This document shows positions 32,435 through 44,704 of a DNA stretch of 64,000 nt, piece after piece. The stretch is taken from NCBI GenBank assembly GCA_023159155.1, contig JAJNNX010000003.1:1364001-1428000 (forward strand), read 5' to 3'. Source of the DNA: Ustulina deusta (lineage: Eukaryota; Ascomycota; Sordariomycetes; Xylariales; Xylariaceae). The notes beneath the pieces were generated by a model. The model did no database searches. It was not told where the DNA came from and saw only the letters and a program-made list of their open reading frames with translations. Numbering within the stretch: position 1 is the first letter of the stretch; each line of letters opens with the position of its first letter. A program made the translations under genes and the position numbers.

Positions 32435-34442
32435 CTATGACCCGCTGGCGTGCTTTGCGCTGGACCCCCCCTTTTCGGCAATCGATTCGTCGTCACTCGC
32501 TTCGCCGATGCTGTAGTGATTCCTCTCCATATCGGTCGGCGAGTTAACATGTAGGTCATCCAACTGGTTCTCGTCGAAGTCGGCAGCCTCGAGGTCACGG
32601 CTTGCCTGCCTGTTACGGAAACCCCCGAGTCCGGCGCCGCCATTCCGATCGCCCATGACTGGTAGACCACTATATCCAGCCGTGTGCTTTCGAGCGCGCC
32701 AGATGATGAATCCCCAGACGGCGGCGCCAATCGCCACAATCGCGAGAACCACCTCGCCTGACTTCTGGTAGGCAGCCCATTTAGCGGCCTTAAGCTCCTC
32801 GTCCTTGGCGGCCTGGTCTGTTTCGGTGTGATTGCTCACCCCGCCCACCGTCGTCTCTGGAAGCTTCTCCCCGTCCAGTTTACTCTCGGAGGGTGTGCCA
32901 CCGATGCTGCTAATATCAACACCGGTAAACCGATCGAGCATGTCGCGAGTTCGACGTGGGTAATCGAAGGGAACCATATGTGATGAGTTGTTGAAGAGCA
33001 CGTATGTGAGATTGCGGGCCTCTTGCCAGAAACCAGCAGAATCTCCCTCGAAAGTCCAGGGGCGTCGCGGTGCCCAGTTGCCCGGAGAGACCTCAAACCC
33101 TTTGCCACCATTCCATTCAAGATTGCTAATGAATGCCTCCGTGCCCATATGGTTGCAAATGAGGTCCTCGGCGCCGGAAAATAACAGAACCTGAATTTCC
33201 TTAAGAAGGTCTGGTAAGAGACTGACAGAGGGCTGCGATTTCTGCGCGTTGAACGCGTTGCCAACTGCACCGTTGCATTCGGACCATCCCGTGTTCTTAT
33301 TGGGATTGATGTGCAATGCTGTCACAACCTCGCTCTTGCGTAGATAGGGCGTGACATATTGAAGATCAGGTGGCCAATTCATACCGCAGCTGGGATACGT
33401 GTCGGTCAAACGGACATCGTATATGTTGATACACTGGTTCTCGCCGTTCTTGCCCTTCTTTTGAGTTAAACGAAGCATATCGGAAAGGATCTGTTCGCAG
33501 GCCCTGTTGGAGACCTTGCTGCTGCTCGTTAAAGCCATATCATTTCGACAGACCCGAAGCTGGGCCTCAAGCTTAGTGGCGAGATCCGAGCCCTTTGTGA
33601 CGAGTCCCTTTTCATAGGCGAATGTGATGTACGCTTCGTATTGTTCGTTGGGAGCTATCCACCCGTTTCCAATCATGAGTCCTTTGAGGTTCCAGGGCGT
33701 TTGAGTTTGAGGCTGCTTATTGCGGTCAAGGATAGCCCTGGCAATGTATGGGATGTGCTGTCCGGCAAAAGACTCTCCGGCAATGTATATCTGGTATGAC
33801 ATCATGTTAGCGTGAACTCTAGGGAATCATGATGGGACTGGGCTTCTCACATCGTCATGCTCGTACTCGGGGAATAAACGGTACCATTTCTCGAGGAATG
33901 TTATAAACTGAGAGGCCATCTCATCAAGTTCGTGGACATAGCTGTTGGTGTCGACGTAGCTAAAGCCGGTACCGACGGGGTTGTCGACAAAAAGCAAGTT
34001 TGCGAACTCGTTCCAGCTGCCGTTATTGTACTGCAGGGTGTCGGCATCTTTCAGGCGATAGGGGCCGATCTCCATCATGGCGCCATCTTCGGAGCTACAA
34101 CCGGGTCCTCCATTAAGCCAGATGATGGTGCGCTGTTTGTTGGCGATGTGCTTGTTTTGGAAGTGCCAGAAGAACATGTTTCCGTTCTGCTCGGGGGTGA
34201 TCTCGATGTGACTTTATCTATGTCGTCAGCACCACGAGCGGCGAGAGCGCAATTCCAAGCATAGACACGGTGCAGGCAAAGCCCGAGTGCACTCACCCAG
34301 CATGCATCTTGACCACATCTCCCTCGGGAGCGCCAGGCAGATGGTGGACATAGTAGTCGCCCGCGGAGGGCTCGGCCTGGGTAAAGACGATGGACGATGC
34401 CAATGCACCCAGAGCCGCGCTCCAGCGTGATAGGGGAGCCAT
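32435..34442 (-). CDS. KEX1: Pheromone-processing carboxypeptidase KEX1
   Basis: Three exons, 34442-34297, 34211-33851 and 33790-32435, give 620 residues. It is a serine carboxypeptidase (S10) of the late Golgi that trims C-terminal Lys and Arg after Kex2 cleavage of pheromone and other precursors. A signal peptide is visible ([13 protein letters not shown]). The oxyanion region is [13 protein letters not shown]. The catalytic triad is Ser176 in GESFAGQH, Asp near 378 in [10 protein letters not shown] and His near 441 in SSHMVPFD. A membrane helix at about 510-530 ([18 protein letters not shown]) is followed by an acidic cytosolic tail, the diagnostic KEX1 layout that separates it from vacuolar CPY. 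Intron 1 (85 nt) is GTGAGT/CTGAC; its AAAG acceptor is weak but the only one that keeps the frame. Intron 2 (60 nt) is GTGAGA, GCTAAC and CCAG. Confidence 0.95.
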
Positions 34443-35483
34443 GGCGGGCGGCGGGCTGGCGGTCTCGTCGCCGGTGGTAGTAAGTGTTCCCGACCCTTGA
34501 TTCTGAGATTACCTGTCCATTGATGACGAAGAACTCCTTTTTCTGGGCTCTTGTGGAGATGAATTAGATCGTTGGAAGGTTGATGGCGAGGAAGAAAGGA
34601 CGGAAAGTAGATAGTGAGGTGGTCTCTTTGGAGGCTTGGAGACGTGAATAGATACCCGGTCGTTTTCAGGGATCTGGGGCTATGCTTTTGTCGCGGCCTG
34701 CGAGGAATGCTTACGTAGCCTCGGTAGGTACAGTGCTGGGCTAGGTACAGAATAAATACCATAAGAGGTACTTAGGGACCTCAGTGTTGGCATAGCATGT
34801 TTTGGGTCCTATCAGCTGCGGAAGCTGCATCCTGCCGTTGCCTAATACAGCACTAATAAAGTGTCCGCTATCTATAAGTACTTACCTAAATTAGGCATAG
34901 GAGGTACCTGGAGAGCATGTCGCATAGGTTTGGAAGGGGTAATACGTAAGCCACATCTACTCAGAATCCATCTCATCTGATGCATGCATCGCCACAGCCC
35001 ACAACCAGGACTTAGGTAACCAGAATAGGTACCAGGAATACATATGTAGGCACTTAAGGTACGGACAAGAAGTCCCATGGAAGCCCCCGATCAAGCTGAG
35101 TGAGTTGGTAGAGGAACCCTAGGAGTACCTAGTATCAGAATCTGTGACCTAACCTAGGTAGTACCTACTAAGTATGTTCCATAGCGCCTTTTCACTGTGT
35201 CCGCTTTGTCCAGACAATGCCTGGTCTGCACGCAGTTTATGGAGAGTTCAATCAAGCATACATTCTCATTTCATGATTCCCCCCCTCGCCGCCAGTGGAG
35301 AGTCTTGCCAGCTCGAAGGTATTCGAATGCATCCATCTCGAGATTTGGCCGATAGAAAATGCATTGTGATGGTCAGGGCCCTCTACATTATGGGCGTTGA
35401 TCGACCTTCGTGATCACTCCCTGAGCCTGCGACTTGCTTTCCAGTAGACAAGAGCCTGTCGAGAGCCTCCTTTCGCCTGTATT
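34443..35483. other. Intergenic promoter region, KEX1 side
   Basis: Upstream flank of KEX1, with a dense run of TACCTA/TAGGTA words from 34730 to 35170. No gene is recognised. Confidence 0.45.
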
Positions 35484-35941
35484 ATGTCTCCGTTGTGTTC
35501 CCCTGGTTTGTCCCTACATCCAGTCCGTGTTTCCGTTTTCCCTCGTATGCGTCAACCTCTCCAGCACTGTTGGGATGCAGGTATGCCCTCCCGGAATCCT
35601 TACGAGAGTTTCGCTCCAAGCTTTCAACCACTGCGGCGCTGGTTATTTAGGCACTGCAAGGTCGCCTCATCTCTGTCCTTCGTGTGCTGGCAAGTAAGTT
35701 CCTTCTCTTCGACCCAGCTCGTTTTGCCCACGCCTGAGTCTGTTCCAAGACCTGCTGACGCTTATGGCCACAGATGCTCCAAGTTTCAGCATCATTCGGA
35801 TACTTGGCAACGTTCTATCGAGATGTTCTCCCAACGCTGCGTTGCCTGGGCTCTCGAGAATATACCATTCACCCGGACCATCTTCTCAATCGCAAATCAA
35901 TATCGAGGGTTACCGCCAAGGCGCTTGCGAAATGTAATTGA
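35484..35941 (+). CDS. Small spliced ORF of unknown function
   Basis: Exons 35484-35693 and 35774-35941 would give 125 residues. The 80-nt intron has nearly ideal signals: GTAAGT donor, TGCTGAC branch, CCACAG acceptor. The second exon has coding-like composition (FGYLATFYRDVLPTLRCLG, HPDHLLNRKSISRVTAKAL) and ends in TGA. The first exon is Pro/Cys/Arg-rich and less convincing, so the true 5' end may differ. I recognise no family. The 3' end overlaps, in antisense, the last coding exon of the gene at 35910-36868 by 32 bp, which is unusual for two real proteins. One of the two may be non-coding or mis-modelled. Confidence 0.33.
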
Positions 35942-36868
35942 CCATCCCGTTAAGCGCGTTATCACCTTCCTCAGCTGTGATTAGGTTCGCATCTTGCAGC
36001 GCCGTAACTGTCCCAACAGGTTAGTAGATCATAGGAATCCAGGAATTCGCGGGAATAGAGGAGGCTTCTCAGCCCACGACCTGGGAATACGATGTCCCAT
36101 CGCCTTGACGAGGGCGAGGAAACGAGAGGAAGAAACATGAAAGGAGACTTCAAAACGATGGCAAGGCCTCCGAGGGGAAAAGCACTCACCAGCGTCTCCC
36201 ACCCAGCTCTGACAACTGTAGTCCAACTCCGCATTGCTTACCGGCGTGCCCCAGATAGCGTCTCGCACCCGCATGTTCAGTTCCCTTCCCGTCGTCATGA
36301 ACGTTGAGACGGCTAGCCGTCTATAATAATTCGGTCTCATCCATGGCAGCGGTTGGTTCCATACCTCGTGGGCCCTAAAGTTCGGATGCTCTCCTTGCAT
36401 CTGGATCGTGACATTTCTCCTTTCATCTTCATCGAAGGCGATATACAGTTCTGTTATTCGTGTGCTCTGGAGGTCCTGCGGTTGGCCCTTGAAGACTTTC
36501 AACATTGACGGTCAGTAATAGCCATTTTAACCGGACAACCAAGGGGACTCGAGAGTACACGTAAGAGTTTCGAAGGACGGGAAGTGATTTTCGCTCGACC
36601 GTGACTACAATCAGGGGGGATTTTTCTTATTATGCTTACTCAAGATCCACAACGTCTGCATTTGCCCGGACTTCAACGTCGCAGCCGGGTGAGAAACCGG
36701 CCGGGACGCTTGTTCCGTGCTCAAGCCGCTCGCCACATTGCCATGTCCTTGGGAGCCTAGTGGAGTCTCCGAGCACCCGGCGACCAAGGCAGGTGCAGTG
36801 TCCGCGTTAGACGATCCGCCCATTACATCGAAGGAGTGGTCTCTTCCGCCCTTAGGGAGCAACAACAC
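35910..36868 (-). CDS. Fungal protein of unknown function with C-terminal CQxWV motif
   Basis: Three exons, 36868-36640, 36495-36190 and 36007-35910, give 210 residues in continuous phase. Intron 1 (144 nt) is GTAAGC, TTACTGAC and AAAG; intron 2 (182 nt) is GTGAGT, CTACTAAC and GACAG, a very good branch and acceptor. The second exon is strongly coding-like (RITELYIAFDEDERRNVTIQ, EVWNQPLPWMRPNYYRRLAV). The last junction yields DYSCQSWVGDAVTALQDANL. A Cys-Gln-x-Trp-Val word before a helix that ends in a GLI-like or NLI turn is seen in small fungal families with a papain-like fold (DUF7770-type); I propose that only as a guess. A shorter version could start at the in-frame ATG at 36505 (137 residues). 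Exon 1 (Gly/Ser/Thr-rich) is the least certain part. Confidence 0.5.
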
Positions 36869-39800
36869 TTTAGTTGTTTCAAGCGACTGATAATCGAAGG
36901 ATGAAAAAACATCTCACCTCCGGTAATCCGGACTGGCAAAATGCGGGTTGAGTGAGGCGTTCTGATAGACGCGATGCTTAGTTATATTAGGTAGGCGGGG
37001 GGGGAAAGGCTATCGAATTAAATGCTAGGGGGTGAGACAAGAGATATAAGGTGAAAGACGGCTTGGCCAAGTGCGTCCCATTACGGATGGAAGACAGGTC
37101 CCTTTGCGGTAGTCTTTGGTTGCTATAGGCCATTCACACCTTCTACATATTTCTACGGCCACGGTTTACCTACACCACAGGACATGGACATTCGATGGGC
37201 TGACTCGCGTTTTCGTTTTCTTACGGCTACCGTACGTCGGGACTTTCACGTATTGGTTGGTAACTGGCGGCCCTGGGCTTGTCAGATGCTCTTGTTTTTG
37301 GGTTGTTTTTCGTTTTGGCCGTGCATTGGCCGGAAAGAGCGTTTATTTGGTACAGCTCCTACTGTTTGTGGTGCCGTGAATGGGTGTGTCTGTCCGTTTT
37401 AGACTAGAGTGCATGGTTGCCGCATGGGGTCATGCAGAGCTCTGCAAAATGGGTCGTTCTAGATCTGATCCACGTTCCTCCATTTCATTCTGTGCCTCTG
37501 GTGGGTGTAAAGCCAATTTGCGGACAGGGCTAGTTAGTGTGTGGACACTTGCATGTTTCTCGTCTTTCACTCTCGTTGTCTCTCTCGGTGTATTGCGTGG
37601 CATGGTCGGGCGAGGGCACTGCCAAGAACCTGATTTGGTACTGTATGATGAATCCATTAATTCGAGATGAAGGTTACAGAGAAGAGGTCAGATTCGCGGC
37701 AGATATAGCTTGTCTCACGACCTGGCCTCAACCAGGGTGGTTTCTCGACTCTTATTCACCAGAAGATCGCCAATCATCCCAGAGCACGATGTGCCACAGA
37801 AAGCCTTGATGAGGGACATAGGAAAAACATAATCCCCTTGCCAAATGTTTGCCTCTTAGGCACAACGGGCAATAGTTAGCGGTTTCGAGGCTGTATCCAG
37901 TTCCCATGGCTGCTCTGCTTCTAGTGTAGCTGAAAAAAATGGATGGACTCCAGCCTAAATGAGGAAAGCGCCTGGGCAACGAGGACGGGGACTTGAAATG
38001 AGAAAATACTTATAGGTACCTGCCCATCCTATCGGCCTAGGAGCCCAGTGGTGTAGTATAGGTGTAGCCTTTCTTAATCGCCGAGCATTACCTCTAGCCT
38101 ACGTAGTTGTCTATGGCTTGACTCGATATTACCACCCTATTGAGTCATGTATGAGACTCTGCCCTAAGCAGCAGCAGCATTGCTCTCCGGGATCCGCGAA
38201 CGGCCAGCCAGATCATTCACGAACTTTCCATTGTCGTCTGTTGGGGGGGGTGTCGTAAATTTACTAACACCCATTCCCATTAGCAAAGAGTGAGGCGAGG
38301 GGGACGATAGGCAACTGCTATTATCCGGGTAGTCATCATAATGTTGCAATTGATGCAGGACCGTACATATATGTTTACGGTATCTGCTATTTACAGTTCC
38401 GTCTGCTGGCTTGGATCCCTACCTCGGCGCATAATAGTGCGTGGAGTTTGTGTACACTACCTACTACTACACATGTACTCTCGGTAGGCATGTAGTATAT
38501 GTCACGGTAAGCCAAGGCCGTCTGCAAGCCATTAAACACGCCCACCTGCCTGCCTACCTTACACCAAACGTACCGTACAGATTACACTGGTACTCTTTCG
38601 GCAAAAGGCTCTCCGAGACCCTTCCCTCTTCACGCCCCCTTTTTGGAGAGGTTCTGTATCCGGGAGGAGGTAAGGACGCCACCTTTGGGACAAGGAGTGT
38701 ACGTCAGTCACTGCCGTTGGCAAGGGTTGAGGAAAATCCTAGAATTCCCGTCGCCGAAGGGTGGGATGGATGGGAGGACTTGTCGAATTTGCATGCACTT
38801 AGGTAATCGGTTCTGCGATCCGAGAGTCGTGTAACACACCTTGCCTTACGGCGAAGATGGAGAGGAGGGGGAGGGGAGGGGAGGGGAGGGTGCTGAAACG
38901 CTCTTCCACGCTGACCGCGTCGGGGGCTCGGTCAGTTGTCAGACCGCCGTGTGACCGTGATCGACATGGCTTCATTCCGTATCTCACTTTCTCCGGGTGC
39001 GCTACGCCATAGGCCTTGCTTGCCCTCTTAATGAAGATGCATGCCGCGTGTTGTCTTAGACATGGCCGTGGGATTGTACGTATCCACGTCTTTGAATTAT
39101 GCTCTCTGGGTCCCCCTCACATCTCCCCGTTGCCGGTGGGCTGTGCATATTGCCCTCGCGCCCGTATATCGGACATGACATTGGCGACCGGGCGGAATTT
39201 GTGATGGCGAAGACTAGCTAGCCCGATGACTTAGTGGTGTTTATATCAGGGACATCGAACTACTTGGATTCACATAAATCCGTCAGACAGTATCAGGGGG
39301 TTATGTGGTATTCGGACGTGTTGGAGGCCATTCGCAGCCCAAGAAGGTGCACGATTGTATTATCCCGAATTTACAGTTCCCTGGCTGTGAGATGAACATG
39401 AAGTAGGGAGTCCACGTAGTTAAGGATGATCCGACGCATGAAATGATTACGACGTGCGACCAGTCAGATTACCGTTGGCTTTGACTCAAGATATATGTAT
39501 AATCTTTAGTGATAGGTAGTGGTGCGCGAATGATTTAGTAGGACATGTCGAATCATTTGTCCTTCTCATAGAGAGAGTATAGCTCACAATTCCAGATCGG
39601 GTTTTATATTGTACTTATTCTGGCTAGACAAATGGTTGTGTTGCTTTCCCTCCGTATCCTGACAACAATTTGCCGTGTCAGTTCACAGACGGGAGAACAT
39701 ATACTTAGTCGAGCCAGTGTGCGTTGATGAGAGCCGGCACAACATACCCTTCAAACGACGCAATGGTATTCGAGGATAGGAATCGGACTACACGGCAGGT

Positions 39801-40339
39801 CCTCTAGGTAAGTAGCGATATATTTTAGGATATTTCCTGCCACGGAGGAGACACGCCTCTGTAGTTTTGGGTTGTATAATATGTATTTTTCACATCAAGG
39901 TTTAGAATAACACCTCGTGTGGAAGACGACGCCTAGCGGAGGACGTGTCAGGTTGTTCAGGACTAGGGTAGCATTGCAGTGGCAGACTAGGATGAGCAGC
40001 TGCCAGGGATAGTCGAGATGAACGTAACAACGAGTATCCTGTGGTGGCTCGAGGAGCATAATGTACCCCCCCACAGGTGGTGCCTGGCAAGGGGGTACAA
40101 GTCGTTCCAGCAGCATACTCCAAATGTTGGACATGGAGAACAAATAGGGGAACATTGGCTTTTGAAAACAACATGATAATGATAGAATGGCAAAATATTT
40201 TCCCCGGTTTGATGTGGAGCGCCGGGCCGACGAAGCTAGCACATTGAACGGGGCAAAGCCATTGAGTGACGATGCGATCGAAGGTTCTTCGCTGTTTTAC
40301 TTATAACCGTGGTGACCGCATGCAATCCCAATTTATTTG
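36869..40339. other. Gene-poor region with a G-rich tract
   Basis: Three and a half kilobases with no open frame above about 120 codons and no domain. A GGGGA repeat that could form a G-quadruplex lies at 38862-38890. No tRNA, transposon or repeat family is visible. Confidence 0.5.
38862..38890 (+). repeat. GGGGA tandem repeat, possible G-quadruplex
   Basis: Five runs of three to five G separated by single A fit the classical G-quadruplex pattern. The tract lies more than 1 kb from any gene called here. Confidence 0.85.
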
Positions 40340-41778
40340 CTAAAAGCCCTCTTTGGCGAGCATATCGGCAATACCGAGATAGAAAGCGACAGCATTGAAG
40401 CTACATACCTATGAGCAATAGTAGATAGGAAGGCATAGCATTTTACATACCCTGGCTTTATCCCAGCAAGACTTCGTAGCATCCATCGCCAACGGTTCGT
40501 CCAGTTAATTAGGTCAAGGTGACTGACGTCGACTAGAGTGCCCTTGTACGAACCCCATTGGGAGCTCGCGACACTAACCAGACCATCGTTTGGCCCTTCG
40601 ACCCGAGATATTACACCATGAGACTGCCGGAAAGGGCTGAGCAGTGGAAGGTGGTTCATCACTTCAAGACTTAAGGTCATCAGTTGCTCTGCAACACCTT
40701 CAGGGTACAAAAGTAGCAGACAGGAGAATATCCTCCTTTGAACAACCAGCGCAAAGGAGAAAATCGGGGACTTTGGGATGTTACTTACTAGCACCGTAGG
40801 AGAAGTAGCTGACCTCTGGGTCGTCGGGAGTCCGGGGATTGAAGTCGTTTATCATATAAGTAGACGTCAGTTGCTCGAAGGCGCCTGTTTCCACGCCAAC
40901 ACGCTCCAGAAGCTTGTAGATTTTGGGCAGACGGTCACTGCCGATTTCTTGAAATAGGAAATCGGCGAAAGAACTCCCATGGTGAGGAGACGCAACAGTG
41001 ACGAGGGACCGAACTGTAACGTTGGCTGGATGAAGGTGAGATATCATATATCTGGCGTCGAGTCCACCCATACTGTGCGCAATCTGCCAACACTTGGGGT
41101 CAGTAATCGCCATTCTGACGGTAATCTGTGAATGTATCAAAACCGTAAGAAGCTTCCAAAACATGATTTTAACCCGAGAGGGAAAGGGAAAGGGAGCCTT
41201 TATACTCTACATTCACCAAGCCGGAACAAGAAGAAAACGACTCGGAGAATTACTGACTATATTGACTTGACGGCCGGCAGCGGCATCGGCAATCCCACGA
41301 GCGAGCTTCTCGGCGCGCTTCTCGATACTCCCAGACGGGGGTACGGTTGTAGTGATGACATGAACACCATTTCGCCTGAGAGCCTCGGTAATCCCCCGCC
41401 AGTAGTAGACAGGCGGTAACCAACCAGGCGTGAGGCGAAGTTCGGCGAAGCCTAGCAGCCCATGCGCTAGAACGACTGGGAGCTTAGGTGTCTCTAGGAT
41501 GTGACGTCAGCGAGGCCGGGAAGGAGTAAGAAGAAGCAAACGGTAAGCGGGATAATTGGACAAGGCAGAGAAGGTACTGCTACCACCTTACCGTAGTGAT
41601 CTTTGATGCAAGCATACTCGTCACGAATAGACTTCCCCAGTCTCGGGTCAGTCTCAGCAGTATCACGCAGACTAGCGGTTGAAACGTAGCGACTAGAAAC
41701 AAACCATCGGGAGGGTGGCTGTAGACGGCCGGCCGAGGTGCGGGAACGGCAAGGAGAAACACGGCAAATGGTATACAT
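40340..41778 (-). CDS. TGL2: Mitochondrial triacylglycerol lipase, TGL2-like alpha/beta hydrolase
   Basis: Five exons, 41778-41592, 41493-41258, 41083-40789, 40697-40451 and 40400-40340, give 341 residues. The N-terminus (MYTICRVSPCRSRTSAGRLQ) is Arg/Ser-rich without acids, as in a mitochondrial presequence. Exon 2 begins ETPKLPVVLAHGLLGFAEL, the HG oxyanion motif. Joining exons 2 and 3 gives VNIIAHSMGGLDARYM with nucleophile Ser145. Exon 4 carries GPNDGLVSVASSQWG (likely catalytic Asp) and VDVSHLDLINW (likely catalytic His). The last exon reads FNAVAFYLGIADMLAKEGF. This matches yeast Tgl2, a mitochondrial lipase of about 326 residues. Intron lengths are 98, 174, 91 and 50 nt. The acceptor of intron 3 (40698) is the least sure; using the AG nearer GCAG would change a few residues. 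Confidence 0.85.
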
Positions 41779-43573
41779 AGTGGTGCTTGGTGCTACTGTC
41801 GGTTGATACGCGGAAAGCCCTCACGCGGTATCATACCGTTTGCTACAAATCGGGAAGCCTGAATTTAGGAACACTCAAATAACACCTTTTGCGGCCCGTG
41901 GTCGATTAACCGCCACCCTTGAGGAATGAGTGTATGCCACAATCAACGACCGGATTAAGGAAGGATCTAACAATGTCTAACAATGCATTGCGCAAATGAT
42001 AAAACAGGGCGTTGTGTTGTGGGTAAAATGGAATGCTGCAAAATGAAAACACCATGGCCAACCTACTTACTACCTAAGTCTACCAAGTTGGGTACTTAGA
42101 CAGTGGTTGACATCACCGTGAACCTCGACATGCTGATGCTTAGAAGGACCTAATCTTAGCACCCCTTTACTTAGGTTAAACACACTAAACGCAAGTATCC
42201 CGGTTACCGGATTTCACATAATTTCTTATTATTTACATCTTAATACATAAATATCCGCGCCATCCACCCAAGTCTTCTCGTGCAGCCTCCCGAACCCAAG
42301 GAACATGCCCTCGTTCAAACCTACCTATTCATGTTGCTTGGCATGCGGGCATGTTCGGTGTTGTACTTACCACCTGACCATATGTAGTGTAAGATGGAGA
42401 CGTCCACCAGACTGCCTCCAAACCCACTCTGTACACACATTGATTTTACCGACTCGGGCATCTAGGTACTTTCGGTAGGTACTAGCTTACTGTTTGGCTT
42501 GTACAGCTGGCAAGTAGATTTATGCATGTTGGTATCTGTTGACCATCGGCTAAGCCACCGCTAAGTCGATCCGCCAAACCTTGAACCCAGTGTGTCCACT
42601 CTGACGCTGCGAAAAGAATAGCGAATAAACATCAGGTAGTGAGTGCACTTACAATGTATACCGGTACTACAATTCTGTAGATGGATGAATTGGATTACCC
42701 ATCTACTCTCCCAGGTGTCGGCTTCTCAGCCATCCACGGAGAGGTAGACCAGCGTCGACTCAGGCCATACCAACGTCTACAGGGTTGAGGTTCTACAAAA
42801 GCTAGTTGCTTGAATGGGATCGCGTTTGTTCGCTGCCAAGCGGGCTTCTCGTCTCTTAACCACTTATATGCAAGTCTAGCCGCGATTCTAAATCCTGGTT
42901 TCTTCATATGATAGGCCGCTTAGACTAGTGGCAGGGTTGAACCGCACCGTCGGGACCGCCCCCAATCTGCCTTGCTCTTCTCGACATCTTCATTGAAGGC
43001 ACCGTTGAGGGATTATTATCACCTACCTCTGCGCCGCGGCGCAAACACGGGACGGTTCCGTTGGCAGTCTTCAGGCTGTTGTGCTATTCTTAATCGGTAT
43101 ACCTGCTGTCCTCCCGGAGAAACGACTCAAAGAGACTGTAAGGCGGAACAAGCTGTATTGCGGTGGGTTCATGATATTGTTGTCTAACCGGTGCCAGCTA
43201 TAATTTGTGATGAACATCTTCGGGCTCCGTCGATTGTTGCCCGCCCAAGACTTGGTGCGCTGCACGACCACCAACAGTCAGTGCTACCATGTCGTGCTAG
43301 GCCGGGGGGCAAGCGGGCTCTCGCCCTTCCATCACTAGGCTTGCACCACGTTGATCGGGCAGAGGCGAGCACCATTCACCGTCCGTCCAGGATACTATGT
43401 GCTATTCCTATTCATCTGACGGAGAGTTTCCCTCGCTTTCCTGAGTGCCTACGTATAAACTACCAATATGACCCAACCTTGCTGCATCAGCCGCGACTCG
43501 CCCTTTCTTATGTCAAACACGCTTCAACCTTGATTCATTAGTCTTCGAGAGATCACTAGCAAACGATACGGCT
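41779..43573. other. Intergenic region upstream of the TGL2-like and RTA1 genes
   Basis: Shared upstream region of two divergent genes. A perfect 14-bp GC-rich palindrome (TGCGCCGCGGCGCA) lies at 43030-43043. Frames such as 43191-43541 (+) are composition-driven and lie in the probable RTA1 leader. Confidence 0.45.
43030..43043. repeat. 14-bp GC palindrome
   Basis: TGCGCCGCGGCGCA is exactly self-complementary and lies about 530 bp upstream of the RTA1-type start codon. It could be a binding site for a dimeric regulator; no evidence beyond symmetry. Confidence 0.6.
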
Positions 43574-44704
43574 ATGGCTAGTTCTATCACTTGCATTTCT
43601 GCCAACTGCTTACGAGTACCGCCCACGCTCACCGGAAACGCCATCCTCCTCGCTTTTTTCGCGATTCTCATCCCCATAGCTGTAGCACTAGGTGCTAGGT
43701 ACAAGAGCTTAGGCTTCGCCACAGCTATATCCACGGGCCTTTCTCTAGAGGTTGTTGGTTACGTTGGCCGGTTGTTGCTACACAGCCATCATAACAACGG
43801 AATCGACTTCACCATCTTCCTCGTCGGAACGACCCTTGGTCCAACGTGTATTTGCGGCGCTATGTTTTGGATCGTACCTCGCATTGTCGCGGTTTACGGG
43901 GACCAATATCGTTGTTGGAGACCTGTCTGGTACCTGCTACTCTTCTCCGTTTTGACTATAGTATCTCTTGTTTTAGAGTTTGCTGGCTCAATAGTCTCAA
44001 CAGTTCAGGACGCTCCCACTGCAGTGTGTAAATCTCTAGACGTATATTCCTCTCACCAGCTACTAATCAGTATCAAGGTTGAGACAGGTGTTCGAGTCCT
44101 TATTGCCGGATTGGCCGTTCAGCTCCTTGCCCTTGCCATTTTTGTGCTTCACGGCATCCTCTTCGCAATTACTCTACGAACAAGACAACACGAGTTGAAC
44201 CCGAAGTTTGCCTTTGTTTATACGAGCGCACTATTTAGACTATTCTTAGCTGGTACGAGACACTACACCTCCAAGGTACGAAAACTAACTGGTAGCTAAA
44301 AAAAAACCTTAGCGTTCACCAGTACGACTGCCCTAGTTATTCTGCGAACGGTATACTGGACTATACAGGTCGCGGGAGGGTTTCAAAGCTCCATCGCACA
44401 AGATGAGACACTCTTCTTGATTCTTGATGGGGGGGTCACGTTAATTGCGACTACGTTACTTCTAATTTGTTTCCCTGCTCGAGCCTTAGGGCAGTCCTGG
44501 CCAGAGACCTCCATTCGCAGGCTGTCGCAAGAGCCACTGCAACCGATTCATCAAGCGCCTAGCCAACTCCCGGTTGCTCGCCCTAGCCCGACCTACAGTC
44601 GCATGAATATGAAGACCTCTATGAGTACCTACTCACCCAGAAGGGTGAATCACTACACCCCCCCTCCACAAAGAGGCATGGTTGATAGGGATGAACTCTG
44701 GTGA
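43574..44704 (+). CDS. RTA1-domain seven-transmembrane protein
   Basis: Two exons, 43574-44252 and 44313-44704, give 356 residues. The 60-nt intron has GTACGA, a CTAAC branch and CTTAG; joining gives LFLAAFTSTTALVILRTVYW. Seven hydrophobic helices are visible, from AILLAFFAILIPIAVALGA to a last one near LIATTLLLICFPA. Family marks are EVVGYVGRLL after helix 2, GPTCICGAMFWIVPRIV at helix 3, ILRTVYWTIQVAGGF at helix 6 and DETLFLILDGG before helix 7. The Pro/Ser-rich C-terminal tail (about 60 residues) is cytosolic. RTA1/RSB1-type fungal proteins are linked to resistance to 7-aminocholesterol, long-chain-base export and other lipid-related stress; the substrate here is unknown. Confidence 0.9.
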
